Positions 47,901 through 59,400 of a stretch of DNA of 64,000 bases are shown here, piece after piece. Under the pieces are notes generated by a model. The model was not told the origin of the DNA and searched no databases. It saw nothing but the letters and a program-made list of their open reading frames with translations. The translations under genes were made by a program, and so were the position numbers. This stretch comes from Eunapius fragilis (taxonomy: Eukaryota; Porifera; Demospongiae; Spongillida; Spongillidae), in contig OY811978.1 of NCBI GenBank assembly GCA_963681505.1, positions 1,300,549 through 1,364,548 on the forward strand, read 5' to 3'. Every line of letters starts with the position of its first letter. Positions within the stretch are counted from its first letter, which is position 1.

Positions 47901-50762
47901 TTAAAAAACGCGACCCGTCTGTAACAACACTCCCGACGATCGGATCGTGTAGCTTGTTTTAGCAATCGATCTAGAAGTCAAAAATGAGTAGTTTCGTTTT
48001 TGTTTCATGTCGCTGAACCGCGTGGTTGTTGAGAACAAGAGTGTACTGCCCGTCCTCGTACCCAGTCTCGGAACAAGGGGCGGGTCGTCTTCTTATTCTT
48101 CTTCTCCTTCTCCTCCTTCTTGGCAACGCATAACTCAGGACAGGAACATTTCTAAGCGATGAAAATTTCACCAATAGCTTCAGAATCGGCTGGATGACTC
48201 GCTTTTATATAATATATGGAAAAAAATTAAGAAAACAAGTAAAAAAAAAACATTCTCTACGATAAAGTTGGTGGGATATAGGATTTGATTATGACATTGG
48301 TGGTGTAAAAAGCAAGGAAACAAGGTCTTATCAGAAGGGAAAATGTCATAGTCCTATATTTAGCACACAAACAACACATGCCCTAGAAATGTGCTAAATA
48401 TAGGACTATGACATTCTCCCTTCTGATAAGACCTTGTTTCCTTGCTTTTTACACCACCAATGTCATAATCAAATCCTATATCCCACCAACTTTCTCGTAG
48501 AGAATGTTTTTATTTACTTGTATATAATGGATCACACATACACAATTAAGGTATTGTGGTACAAACAAAGCACCTCCCTATAGCGTAGAGGCCAAGTGGT
48601 ACCCCCCGCGGGGTGCCATAGGCCTGCACACAATAGGGACCATACAGGGAGTCCCTATACATATCTAAACATATACACAAATGGTGCTAAATAATCAGTC
48701 CGCCACACAGGTGCACGTCCGAGAACTGGATCAGCAGCAGCTGTCATGGTTACCTCAGGTGGTAGCCAGGCCTGTAATCTCTCACAATAACATGGTTCCC
48801 AACATCAAAAGTCTGCTCTACCACAACACATCTTAAGAGCAACAACATGATGCCAAGTCTGGCTTTAAGAGACATTGTTGTTTCAGTGGTGGAGTTGCTA
48901 GTATTTCAGTAGTTGGTGCTTCGGGCTAGTGTGTGTTCATCCTTTTTGCGTTAGATACTCCCAATGCTTGCTTTGTATCGGCTGGTCCTTGTGTGATTGA
49001 TGTTTCTAAATGCCAGGAATCATTCTGCAATGAACCGAGAAATCCATTGCCTGTTATAATATATTGGGGTGTTCCACTTTGATCAAAGATAGCCCTTGCT
49101 GTAAATTGACCTTTGTTAGTCAGTACTTCTGTACATTGGCTAACCTACATGGAAAATTATTTTTGTGAGAAAGATTACCCTTTATCCCTTTCATCAACCC
49201 AATAAAATCTCAGACCAAGTTGCCATTTAACAGCAACCCTTTCAACCTTTGCTACCATTTTGATGTAATCACACAGGCAGCTTAGAGGTATTTCGGCCAA
49301 TTCCTTGCTCTTCAATTCCTTCCGTGGTTAGCATGGGTACTTGACTGTCCTTTCTGTACATTCATAGCATTCTGGCCTTTAGGGATCAATTTCTCAACAG
49401 TGTATGTGGGAGTGGTGGAAGGGGTTTTCCAGCGGGAGGGAGGGGGAAGATAGATTAATTTAATGATGTGGGCACAGCAAAAAAAGGTTGCACAGATCTT
49501 CATCATTGCTCATGGAGATTATCTAGCTATACATTATATCCTCCAAATGTTGCCAAGACTGTTACTCTTTAATGTGTACCAATGTTAGCGATGTCGATGT
49601 CTATGAATGAATATAATATTCTTGCCCAGTAAAGTTAGGGAGGAGGGGGGGGGGGGTAAATACTCCTTTCACCCCACCTCCCAACATTCCATCACCACTG
49701 TTATGCATATAATTAAATGGCTTTCAATACACATAAGAATTTGTTTATGTTTTCAACACAGTACATCAATGGGTTATCTGATGTTTATGTAATATTTTCA
49801 GCTCCTCCTGGACCTCCAAATGTTACGGCACAAACCATTGGTCCAGACATGGTACTAGTGGTGGTGACCCCCTCCCCCAGTGGTGGTCTTACCACAAGCT
49901 ACAATGTCACCATCAGTAACAGTAGCTACACCATCAGTCCTCCTGTGCTCATGACCAATGGGTCTGCAATGGTCACCTTCACTGGACTGAGGAATGACTC
50001 ATCTTACAACATCTCAGCAGTGGCCATCAACTGTGCTGGGAATAGCAGTACCAGTATACAACGTTACATCTCATGTATGTACTCAGGTTTGGTACAGGTA
50101 ACTACACGAAAAGATTATGTTAAGATATTTTCCGTCATACGTCACATGAAAACTTTTGATTTCCATTTTCTGTCAAGCATATAACAACTATTTAGCAATT
50201 TTTACATAATGATGATTACTTCCCTATGATCACAGGGCCCACCCCCAGTCCACCACATCCACATGTTCCCACCACCTCATCACCAACACCAACACCAACA
50301 GCATCCTCAAATGCAGGTAAGATTGCATCATTGTGCACTTATGTACCCTATGAGCTTACATGGGATTTTTTGCAATATACAAAATTTGCATTTGTGGTTG
50401 GGTATCTGCTCAGTAGAACCTCAAGGTAACCAAGGTAACCAAGAACGGATTACTGTTACCATAAAACTGGTCAACCTTCTCCAGCAAACCAATATTGTAG
50501 TGGTAGAGGAAAGGTGTTGTCATGGAGTGGTGTAGTGGTGGAGGGAGGTGTAGTGATGGAGGGAGGTGTAGTGATGGAGGGAGGTGTAGTGATGGAGGCG
50601 GGAACATATCACTTAATGGTACTGCTGTCCAAATTACACGGTGAACTGGGTGGATGGAACGGAGTATGTTGGCCTTTATGATATAAATCCATGTGTCATA
50701 ATACACTTTTTATAACTTTTGCAGTGTTGATGATGGTGGTGATAGTGCTTATAAACACTTGA
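44968..50762 (+). CDS. Gene E: Ig-like/FN3 protein with 12-residue hydrophobic C-terminus, 5 exons
   Basis: Exons 44968-45016, 47163-47555, 49802-50074, 50236-50316 and 50725-50762 join at phase 1 to 277 residues. The order is signal peptide MKLFRLMLIISFCFNK; Ig-like residues 17-147 (LTCQVNG, CPPVACPGDQVTLTGT, KTCG, PCL); FN3 148-238 (APPGPPNV to AVAINCAGN); Pro/Thr/Ser stalk 239-265. The last exon codes only VLMMVVIVLINT before TGA. A short hydrophobic end after SSNAG could be a GPI-anchor signal, though it is shorter than usual. Otherwise the gene has lost its TM/tail: the frame stays open for 25 more codons after the TGA, to a TAA near 50840. A duplicate first exon lies at 40314. Intron 2 holds MITE-bearing elements and an antisense exon pair. 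FN3 is nearly identical to that of genes D and G. Confidence 0.8.
45184..45265. mobile_element. MITE family 3, partial copy in gene E intron 1
   Basis: gtgtccagcaaaatcactct then gttttccatgaactccaa matches the left part of the family. The right end is reduced to tgattttgcag. Confidence 0.65.
46540..46762. mobile_element. MITE family 1, copy e (diverged), gene E intron 1
   Basis: Internal words gggaacaaggttttctggaa and gtacgtgtaaatgtaac, and the right end attagagaatgtttctttac, are kept. The left terminal segment is missing. Confidence 0.7.
47868..48230 (+). mobile_element. Composite element in gene E intron 2: core repeat and ctt run
   Basis: Core repeat at 47870-47960 (tttgaccatgactatgaatg, cattaaaaaacgcgaccc, ctcccgacgatcggat). 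A ctt/ctcc run follows at 48089-48120, then gcataactcaggacaggaac and a diverged spacer. MITE family 1 copy f follows at once. Third instance of the same order seen at 35030 and 40516. Confidence 0.7.
48231..48528. mobile_element. MITE family 1, copy f (full)
   Basis: Arms acaagtaaaaaaaaaacatt and its inverted counterpart near 48525 pair almost throughout (gtcataatcaaatcctatat, agcaaggaaacaaggtctta). The centre is around acacaaacaacacatgccct. Confidence 0.95.
48926..49320 (-). CDS. Unrecognised antisense gene fragment, two putative exons
   Basis: On the minus strand, exon 49144-48926 follows a tttccatgtag acceptor and codes 72 residues from VSQCTEVLTNKGQFTARAIF through TGNGFLGSLQNDSWHLETS to a TAG. 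Upstream, about 49320-49190 has a stop-free frame (KELAEIPLSCLCDYIKMVAK, then WQLGLRFYWVDERDK) ending at a gtaatc donor. The phases were not proven to match and no start was found. I do not recognise the family. It lies inside intron 2 of gene E on the opposite strand. It could be a host gene remnant or part of an unlisted transposon. Confidence 0.35.
50520..50595. repeat. 18-bp minisatellite (gtagtgatggagggaggt)
   Basis: Four near-identical units in the last intron of gene E. Confidence 0.9.
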
Positions 50763-50993
50763 ACCAAGCTAAGTCTACCAGTGGTGATGGTAACCTTCAC
50801 CACCACCCATAGCCAAGTGACAGCTTTGAATGAATACACTTAATCCCTCCAGTTTTAATTCTACGTGACTTGAACCAGATGTATGCAATGTGTAGGCTTT
50901 GCTTGATCAAATTTTGTACATCCTAACTGTTGTGTTGGATATTGATCTGTATTATAATAATTATAATAATACAATAATTATAATAATATGTAA

Positions 50994-51530
50994 TTAACAT
51001 TCATGAAGGGGAATATAGGGGCATCTCAGCAGGATGGCTCTAGCATTCTGCCTCATTAATGTGACACCCAGCAGGCAGTAGATTTGGATCAGTGCTTCAT
51101 TGTCAGATAGTCCCATTTGCATGGCAAGTCTCTTGCTCAATCTTGAGAAGCATTCTTGGGCTTCACGTCCCCAACCACCATAGGCTTCCACCACTAATGG
51201 AATGCATGTCCAGCCCAACTCTGAACACATCTCATCATTTTTGGCATGCTTCCCAACCTTGCCACATTCTGCAGAATTGCCTGAAGCCAAACTCGCTTCC
51301 AGAATGAGATCTGTATAAAGCGGATGGATGACGTTTAGGTCAAATGCTGCAGGGTGGGAGAGAGACAAGTTTGACACCAGTACATCAGCTGGTCTAGATA
51401 AGTCTATGCCTGGACCTTTCTCCAGTTGAGGAGATAAGCAGGCTTTGGAGCACAGATTGGCAAAACAGTCTCTCAGCTTATTTTGCCGTGCAGTGATGTC
51501 CCCTCCAGAATGGCATGTAAGGACATGGTA
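50994..51530 (-). pseudogene. Retroelement post-RT tail, copy 1 (longest)
   Basis: On the minus strand the frame reads HVLTCHSGGDITARQNKLRD, then RPADVLVSNLSLSHPAAFDL, then KHAKNDEMCSELGWTCIPLV, EAYGGWGREAQECF and LLGVTLMRQNARAILLR, to a stop at 50994. This order is the C-terminal region following reverse transcriptase in a widespread retroelement protein class. RPAD, FDL and the K..C..LGW stretch could be parts of a PD-(D/E)XK-like nuclease (inference). No RT motifs lie upstream, so it is a 5'-truncated copy with an intact 3' end. Confidence 0.75.
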
Positions 51531-51937
51531 TAATAATTAATGGTCCTACCATATAATGTTCTCTGCAGTCAGTGGAACCCACCAGACAACCCACTGTTAC
51601 TTCTCACTATCATAACCCCTCCCCAGACCTACCTGGTGAAATTATTGACATTCTGCAGGCTCTGATGTGAATGTTGTCCTGACCATTTTAATGATTATTA
51701 CAAGTCCATTATTATGTCTCATGCCATAATGATGATGTAATGCCTCTTGTGCACTCTACTGAAGGCCATATTATTGAACGTTCGTACGCTTGTACTAATG
51801 CTTTCAATAGCGGGGGGCCTCACTGGTCATCACCACTGATTGACATTTACTTGTATGTTTGAATACAAAAGAATATTATTATTTTATAAATAAAGTCTAA
51901 ATACAATATAACCCCATATGCACTATGAAGGCTACCT
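51531..51937. other. No gene seen
   Basis: Short spacer between two retroelement tails, AT-rich, without recognised features. Confidence 0.4.
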
Positions 51938-52296
51938 TCAACCCATGTCCTCTGCATGCTGAAACTTTGACCGGGAGAGCAAGGCTCTAGCATTGCATCG
52001 AACTAAGGTGAGGTTAAGCCTCTGGTAGATGTTTGTGATGGCCTCTGACTTGCTGCACTGCAGCTGCAGGGCCAGGCAGGCTGCCAGGTGAGAGACTGAG
52101 CACTGAGCTTCTTCATCCCAACAACCATTGGTCTCTACTGCCAAGGGGACACAGACCCAACCTAGCTCTCTGTACTTCTGATCATTGGCATTGTGCTTGC
52201 CAGCTTCAGCTGCTATACCAACAAGAGGCACATCATATGTATACATCAGTACATTAGGGGCATCTTGTGTTAAACATAACCCTCTTCCCCAGTCCA
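51938..52296 (-). pseudogene. Retroelement post-RT tail, copy 2
   Basis: The frame reads DWGRGLCLTQDAPN, KHNANDQKYRELGWVCVPLA, ETNGCWDEEAQCSV and IYQRLNLTLVRCNARALLSR, to a stop at 51938. About 115 codons of the same domain as copy 1, same strand. Its 5' boundary abuts a fragment of the Ig-like exon. Confidence 0.75.
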
Positions 52297-52410
52297 TCAG
52301 GTCAAAGGAGGTGTCGTATGTCATCCTATGACCCTGTCCTGGGGACCAGGTTGATCAGGTTGCTACCAACAAGAGCTGGGGTAGTCCACGTAAAGGTCAC
52401 CTGGTTGAAC
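52297..52410. pseudogene. Scrambled relic of the family Ig-like exon
   Basis: Plus strand 52299-52352 matches the start of the gene E Ig exon, including 18 identical bases (cctgtcctggggaccagg), and would code QVKGGVVCHP. Minus strand from about 52405 reads QVTFTWTTPALVGSNL, which matches the next part of the same module (QVTFTGTVPA). The two halves therefore point at each other. The piece is frameshifted and has no splice context. Confidence 0.5.
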
Positions 52411-52481
52411 TACAGTGCATACTAGGTGGAAGGTGAAAGAGTAGAAGGAAGGAAGGATGGGGAGGGAGAGAGGAGGGAGGA

Positions 52482-52686
52482 TAAAGTGAGGGCAAGAGAA
52501 AGATATTGCTCTACACCTTCACACCTGAAGTATATGACCATACATCCCCCTCCCTCCCCCTCCCCTGCATCCGCAAATGTCTCAAATACATGTATGTGTG
52601 GATGTATGTGTGAAAAACTTAATCTTGGTCAAATACTTCAGGTGTGAATGTGCAAAGCAAAGTCTTTCTCTTGCCCTCACTCTATT
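52482..52686. mobile_element. Foldback element, about 50-bp arms
   Basis: gtgagggcaagagaaagat and cttcacacctgaagtat at the left are inverted at 52636-52682 (atacttcaggtgtgaatgtg, ctttctcttgccctcac). Confidence 0.8.
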
Positions 52687-53395
52687 TGTGTGTCATCTTG
52701 CAAAAAAAGTTTCATCACGTTTAACTAGATGAGCGGTTCAAACGGTTCGAAATTCGTTCGACCGAACATCGAACCGAGTCGAACTAGTTACAAACTATTT
52801 GATACCGGTTCACGTGAGCCAAACTGGAACATGCCACACTTGCTGATAATCCCAGGAGATTGGCCTGGCAGTAATATAATGGCAGTGGTTATGTGAGGTA
52901 GCTTCCTATCTCTGCCTTAATTCTGAAACAGGCCTACACCATAGATATTAGAGTGGAATATCTATGCCTACACTACAGAGTATTTTTTATTCCTTTAAAT
53001 CAATGGTCAACTAATTGATGCACTAGGATGCATTAAATTATAAATTAAATATACTGATGAGTAATTAATTTTGATAAGCACTATTTTAATTCTTTGATGA
53101 AACTTTGGCACACAATTCACAGGCTTGTGCATCTCAATAGATGCTTGGCCACATGCACAACTGAGCCCACATAGAGGACTTGGACTGGCTGCCTACCCTT
53201 ATGCAGTTCTGACTCAGCCACCACCCCACTCCACTCCCATCTCATCAGCTCGATCACTTCATTCTTCAACAACTGTGTATCACCTCCTGAAGCTGTATTG
53301 GTCCACTCTATGCTGTCCAACCCACCTCCATAGTGACACCTTTCTGTTGTGTTAGAAGACTCACTGTTCACAAGCCTTTAGAACACCATGTCCTG
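52687..53395. other. No gene recognised; weak antisense frame 53117-53371
   Basis: A minus-strand frame of 84 codons has no domain signature; a few words (VAKHLLRC) are not enough for a call. A cgaa-rich stretch near 52735-52800 (ggttcgaaattcgttcgacc) has short inverted words. Confidence 0.3.
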
Positions 53396-53399
53396 TGCT

Positions 53400-53872
53400 A
53401 ACAAAACACACCTTCCTCCTCCCCTCATGCCACACCTCCCCCCTCCCCTCATGCCACACCTTCCCCTCCCCTCATACCACACCTCCCCCCTCCCCTCATG
53501 CCACACCTTCCCCTCCCCTCATACCACACCTTCCCCTCCCCTCATGCCACACCTCCCCCTTCCCTCATACCACACCTTCCCCTCCCCTCATGCCACACCT
53601 CCCCCTTCCCTCATACCACACCTTCCCCTCCCCTCATACCACACCTCTCCCTCCCCTCATACCACACCTTCCCCCTCCCCTCATACCACACCTTCCCTCC
53701 CCTCATACCACACCTTCCCCTCCCCTCATACCACACCTCCCCTCCCCTCATACCACACCTTCCCTCCCCTCATACCACACCTTCCCCTCCCCTCATACCA
53801 CACCTCCCCTCCCCTCATACCACACCTTCCCTCCCCTCATACCACACCTCCCCCCTCCCCTCATACCACTAC
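53400..53872. repeat. 24-26 bp pyrimidine-rich minisatellite (cctcccctcataccacacct)
   Basis: About 19 units of CACACCTTCCCCTCCCCTCATAC with length variation in the C and T runs. Unit length differences shift the frame, so the long Pro/His/Thr frames are not genes. Confidence 0.95.
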
Positions 53873-54069
53873 TTGATCTAGTCCAAGTGGCTCTGGTAGC
53901 TCAGCTCATGATGTCACTGTGACCTCATCACTTCACTACTCTGGAAGTGCCAGTTTACATGATTCCCGGGAGTCCCACAAAGAAACTGTGTCTGACAATA
54001 AAGTCACCTCCACTTTTACACGTAAGTGTGTGGCAAGGGCTTTCATTAGACAGAACAAACAGCTGCAAT

Positions 54070-54162
54070 AGTCTCGTTCCCAGACCAATATGATGCAATG
54101 TTTATTGCATAATGTATAAACACGCTTCATATATGTAACATATAGGGTCTGGGGACGAGACT
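54070..54162. mobile_element. MITE family 2, outer-arm copy
   Basis: agtctcgttcccagacc at 54070 and ggtctggggacgagact ending 54162. The interior differs from the palindromic copies. Flanking agctgcaat and acagctgca are similar. Confidence 0.75.
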
Positions 54163-55029
54163 ACAGCTGCAAGTGGTATGTATTGTGAGCCACCAGAAAC
54201 CCATGAGGCTATAAGTGTAAGCTTTGGCGTGACTAAAGCTAAAAGCCAAGCTGAGGTGTGGAGAGAAGACAAAGACAGAGGAGCCAGAGGAACCAAGCAT
54301 GATTGGCTGGTGTGGAGGAGCAAGAATATCCTGAACACAAGTAGTTTCAGAGTCTTCAATGAAGAGATTGAAGTCATTGATGGTTGCTTCAAGTGGTGTT
54401 TCTGTTCTGCCTTGGGTGCTGTCCATGATACCATGAAGCCCTTGGCATTAGCTCAGGCTAGTGTTAATGGCATACATCAAGAAAAGCCTGGCATTCTGGA
54501 AATGTATATTTTAAGTGTGAAAAATTCTAATCACTTAAGTGCCATTAATGTTTGACTTGGACCCATGTGGACAAGTACTCCCATTTGATATTCAATTCTG
54601 ACTTTGTTAGAATACAAAGGCATTTGCTTGTCAACCATCTCAGGACTTCACCAACTGCAATGGGCAGAATGTTGTTTTTGACAAGAGCAATGAGAATACC
54701 TCTCCATCAAGAATTGGACACTAAACTATTAAATTTATACAGCTATGATCATTTATTGAAATGCTAAGTTATCTTCAACCGCTTCAATAATACTCAACAT
54801 TTTACATCAATGGATTGGGAATTGATCTTTCATGACAGTTATTATCAAGTTAGTGAGCTTATTAATGGAATTGGGCCAATCATGTACACCTGTTCAGGTG
54901 CATAATATTATGACATCATCAGAACAAATGCAACAAAAACTGAAAACTAACAGGAACTTCTATAAATCAATTCAAATTATTTACATAGATGCGCAATAAA
55001 TTATGTCCAAAAAAACATTTGATTGCATC
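54163..55029. other. No gene recognised
   Basis: Overlapping frames at 54127-54434 (-) and 54178-54555 (+, 125 codons) have no domain or splice support. Confidence 0.35.
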
Positions 55030-55275
55030 ACAGAGGCGGATCCAGGGTGGGGGTGTTGGGGGTTGCAAAACCTCCTTTCATATAAGGTACCGCCTCCTAT
55101 TCTGCTAAACAGCCCTCCCCCCCCGCTTTTTGTATCGGGCCTGAAGCGGACAGCATTCCCCCCCCCCCCCCCCCCCCCCCCCCCGCTTATCGTGTCGGGC
55201 CTAAAGCGGACAGCAACCCCCCCCCCCCCCCCCCCCCCCCGCATTTCGTATCGCGGGTCTCAACCCCCCCCCCCC
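55030..55275. repeat. C-run repeat cluster (gcggacagc plus poly-C)
   Basis: Two near-identical 70-bp units, cgtgtcgggcctaaagcgga plus cagca plus a C-run (55157-55183, 55217-55239), follow gaggcggatccagggtgggg. gcggacagc is the reverse complement of the gctgtccgc word in the G-rich elements at 6950 and 36633. Likely another copy of that element class in reverse orientation. Confidence 0.7.
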
Positions 55276-55495
55276 TTTTGGAAAATCCAGTATACTTCTA
55301 GTACTTCGTATAAAGAGCGAAGTATGACCTATCCGAGTCGTGTCAGTGCAGTAAGCTTAACTATACGTGATTTGCTAACACAACCACCGATATATGTCAT
55401 GTAGTCTGGAGACGTTTTGACCACAGAAACAAGAATATCAACTAATTCTGAAGCCATTGGTGTGATTTTTAAAAGTGTTCCTATCCCGAGCTATG

Positions 55496-55606
55496 CTAGT
55501 CTCGTTCCCAGACCACACTAGCAGCTGCGGATGGATTACATCACCTCTAGCGTAGCGGTGATGTAATCCATCCGCAGCTGCTAGTGTGGTCTGGGAACGA
55601 GACTAG
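55496..55606. mobile_element. MITE family 2, perfect palindrome (50-bp arms, 11-bp loop)
   Basis: 55496-55545 is the exact reverse complement of 55557-55606. Contains ctagtctcgttcccagacc and ggatggattacatcacc. Confidence 0.95.
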
Positions 55607-55744
55607 AGCTATGCGTGGTCAAGAACAATACGTCTGGGGACTGGGTAATTGAATTGTTCTCTACAAGCACGCGGTTTTGTGACATCATACAATCACGAAA
55701 CAGCTTGTTGTTGCCTTCTTTATACGATGACGACAACAAGGTAA

Positions 55745-55828
55745 GCCATCCGCTCGTCAGGAGTCTTGTTAGAAGCGGATCGCGTTTTTAATGACTTCAT
55801 AATCGGGGTCAAATCCTATATGAGATAT
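55745..55828 (-). repeat. Dispersed core repeat, copy 5 (reverse)
   Basis: On the minus strand it reads tcaaatcctat-side sequence with gattatgaagtcattaaaaa, cgcgatccgctt and ctcctgacgag, matching the copies at 44577 and 47870. Confidence 0.7.
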
Positions 55829-55852
55829 ACTAACGTAACTCACGATGTACTG

Positions 55853-56405
55853 TTATAAGCCACCCTGCTCCCATCGAAAAGGATTGCTCTTGTTTTTAAC
55901 ACGATCGTATATGTGCGAACGTTAAAAGAATAAAGATACCTTGTATAGATTATACGTTGGTAACTATCCATCAAATCGTATGCATACTTGTAGCATACCG
56001 TATATTTATCAGTAATCAACATTATGCACACATGTATTTAGATGTCTAAGATCTAAAGATCCTGTAACTATGGGTTAAATAAGGTGGCGCATAACTAACT
56101 TCTAATTCTGACATAGCTAAAACTGATGCTCAATTTGTAGTGTTTCCCAAAGCTGTTCCATATGCAGAATTGGTTTCTAGCTCAAATGTATTAATCTTCT
56201 TCTGATTACTGCCCACCACCTCATAGATGGGAGCAGTAGGGATGAAATGAGGGGCTTCAATAGTCATAGAGGATACTCTTGGGATGTAGCAAACCATTAT
56301 CATCATGGTGGCCACCAAAGCCCCCAGAGAACAGGAAATGAGAAAGGTGACTGCAAATGTTATCCCCACGGCCGTAGGAATGTTAACAGAGGACGATGCA
56401 ATAAC
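55853..56405 (-). repeat. Segmental duplicate: gene G last exon and 3' flank
   Basis: Counterpart of 25195-25740 (gene D), same orientation. Coding differences are few and concentrated in the tail near EAPHFIPTAPIYEVVG. Confidence 0.85.
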
Positions 56406-59400
56406 TGAAACTGAAAAAAAAGCAAGAACCCATTATAGAAAACTGGGGGTAAACATGGTTGCCAATTTTATTTCCATGCATAGTAAGTTGTAGCTGAGAT
56501 TGATACACAAAGTTATTAAGAGCTAATTGTAGGTCATGTGCAGCATCTCTGATCTATCCAGAGCGCTTGAAGCCATATCTATATGCATTACCTCATTTAG
56601 AAGGCAAGGCACTCACTCCATGCAACAAAAATGGACCTGAAACTATCACAGACTGCACAGACCTCACTGTTACATACCTACCCATATATCACATAGCTAT
56701 ATTTGGACTATGATATTGCTTGGACGTACATGTACATTATATTAATACATTGGTACATTTAATATGCTGGCCATTGGGTATTCTACAAAGCCTCACTTAC
56801 TAGGAGAGGTGCATGTACACATGGTACAATTGGTTGGTGCTGTAGTAGTGACACTACAAGTGGTAGGTGGTGATGGGCTTGGTGGAGGCCCTACACAGAA
56901 GAAGACAATAAAACACATGCATGAATACTGATGTTTATATAATACTTCAAGCTTCTAGCCATTATGACAACACAACTGTAAAGAGCAATATTCTGCTTAT
57001 AACAAGAGGTGCCACCTATTGCAATCAAAATAACGTGTTTTGATAATTCTATCTATTAATAACCCATCAATGAATACCATATATCTCAGAGATCCATCTG
57101 AGCTGGATGCATTGGTCATGCTGTTTTCATATGTGAGTCAAAACTAGTAAACAACAAAAGGCATGAAAATGCAACTCTGTAGTTTCAGCTCACATTTGAT
57201 TGGTCAAAATCCTGCACCATACATTAAGGTGTGCATGGTACTGTAGTGCACAAATTAGAGTACTAGGATATCCATCAGACATGCAATAGAAGTTCAATAC
57301 TATTGTGGTTAAATACATACAAGTGTACTAACCTGATAAAGCAGAAATTTATAGTGTTGAATAATACTTTTTATACTGCTCATACACATAACACAACTAC
57401 ACTTAATATAATATTAAGGACAAAGCATCTGGACAGATATCTGGAGCATTGGATACCACCAGGTTGAGGTTCAGCCTGCCATATAGGTCAACCAGGACCA
57501 CTGCCTTGGTCCTGTTGGAGCCTGCCATATAGGTCAACCAGGACCACTGCCTTGGCCCTGTTGGAGCCTGCCATATAGGTCAGCCAGGACCACTGCCTTG
57601 GCTCTGTTGGAGCCTACCATATAGGTCAACCAGGACCACTGCCTTGGCTCTGTTGGAGCCTACCAAATAGGTCAACCAGGACCACTGTCTTGGCCCTGTT
57701 GGAGCCTGCCATATAGGTCAGCCAGGACCACTGCCTTGGCCATAGTTGCAAGGTGAGAGGCCAGATGTCATAATGACTCCATAGCTCCTGTCCCCCAAGC
57801 ACCATATTTGCCTCGCCATCAAAAGGGACACAATCCTACACCCCCCCCACCCCCTCCCCTCCAAACTTTACACCTTTCGACTGCAATTGATCTCTTTGAT
57901 AGCTACCCAGCATACATATAAATGTCTTTACAGCCAATTCTTAAGTAGGCATGTAGGTATGAATGGAGTCCATTTTATGTTTCAATACTGCCTATAATTT
58001 ACCCAAGTACCATTTATGGTACTAAATGGTATGAGTGTGCCATTACATCATGCATACAGAGGTCACCTGTACCAAACCTGTGTACATACATGAAATGTAA
58101 CGTTGTATACTGGTACTGCTCTTCCCAGCACAGTTGATGGCCACTGCTGAGATGTTGTAAGATGAGTCATTCCTCAGTCCAGTGAAGGGAACCATTGCAG
58201 ATCCATTGGTCATGACCACAGGAGGACTGGTGGTGTAGCTACTGTTACTGATGGTGACATTGTAGCTTGTGGTAAGACCACCGCGGGGGGAGGGGGTCAC
58301 CACCACTTGTACCATGTCTGGACCAATGGTTTGGGCCATAACATTAGGAGGTCCAGGAGGAGCTGAAAATATTACATAAACATATACATGACATGGCTGT
58401 AGTCAGATAACATGGTGTGATTTGAATTGAGTAATATAACATGGCAGTTAGCTTTTATGGTGATATTTTAGACATTAATTTATCCAACTTAGCCAGTATG
58501 CAGGCTTAGGTTAGTGGTTAGAAAAGGTTGTCCTCTATAGTTACCATTGACTGGTTTCCATACCTTATTTCCTCATTTTCCACAGCAGGGGATCATCACT
58601 AAGTAAAATTGGTTTTGTGAATGCATGGTTACGGTTGTTTAATGATGGACCTTAAATAGAGTAATGCCCCTAGTCTTTCCAACATTTTTCTTTCACCAGT
58701 CTCACGTAACCCCAACCCACACCTTAATTCATGAATGATTATTATTTATATGACACCCAATCTACATAGGCAAATGCCTGAATGTTCTATGGGGACACCA
58801 TGACCCCACCATGATCCCACCATGATCCCACCATGGCCCCCGCTATGACCCCACCATGACCCCAAAGCCGATTATAATTCATGTCTAAAATGCTTGAAAC
58901 TACCATTTCTATGGATCTGGATTGGTTCTGGAATGCTCACTACAGCTGTCACATCGGTTAATGCCAGTCTTTTGGTCTAATCATCAAGTGTGTCGGAAAT
59001 TATGGCAATTGCGACTGAGACTCTGTCACTACCATTACCTTCCAATCCTATATCCAAAAACTTCCAGTAGAGAATATTTTTAAATTAGTTTGGAAGAATT
59101 TAAATTAGAACTACATGTATTTGTACACAATTTCCCATCATTCCACATGCACTCCTATCGATTACTTCCTGCTTTTGTGATTAGAAGAAAAAAATTAGCT
59201 GATAGACAGTTATATCCTTGTGACTTTCGAACATTCTTACTCAGCTCACCTGTGATCTTCACAATATCATTGCCCACTACAGCTCCTGTAGTACCATCTG
59301 TACACGTAATGTTGGTCCCATTCAGAGCCTGAACAGCAGGAATGGTGAGGACAGATGTGTAGCATGAAGAGGTATTAGCTGTGGTCACAGCAGAGAGGCT

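Noticed and set aside
53388-53922. Pro/His/Thr-rich ORFs of 127-175 codons
   Set aside because: Minisatellite with unit-length variation; several frames are equally open.
54178-54555. 125-codon plus ORF as a gene
   Set aside because: No domain, no splice context, and an overlapping open frame on the other strand.
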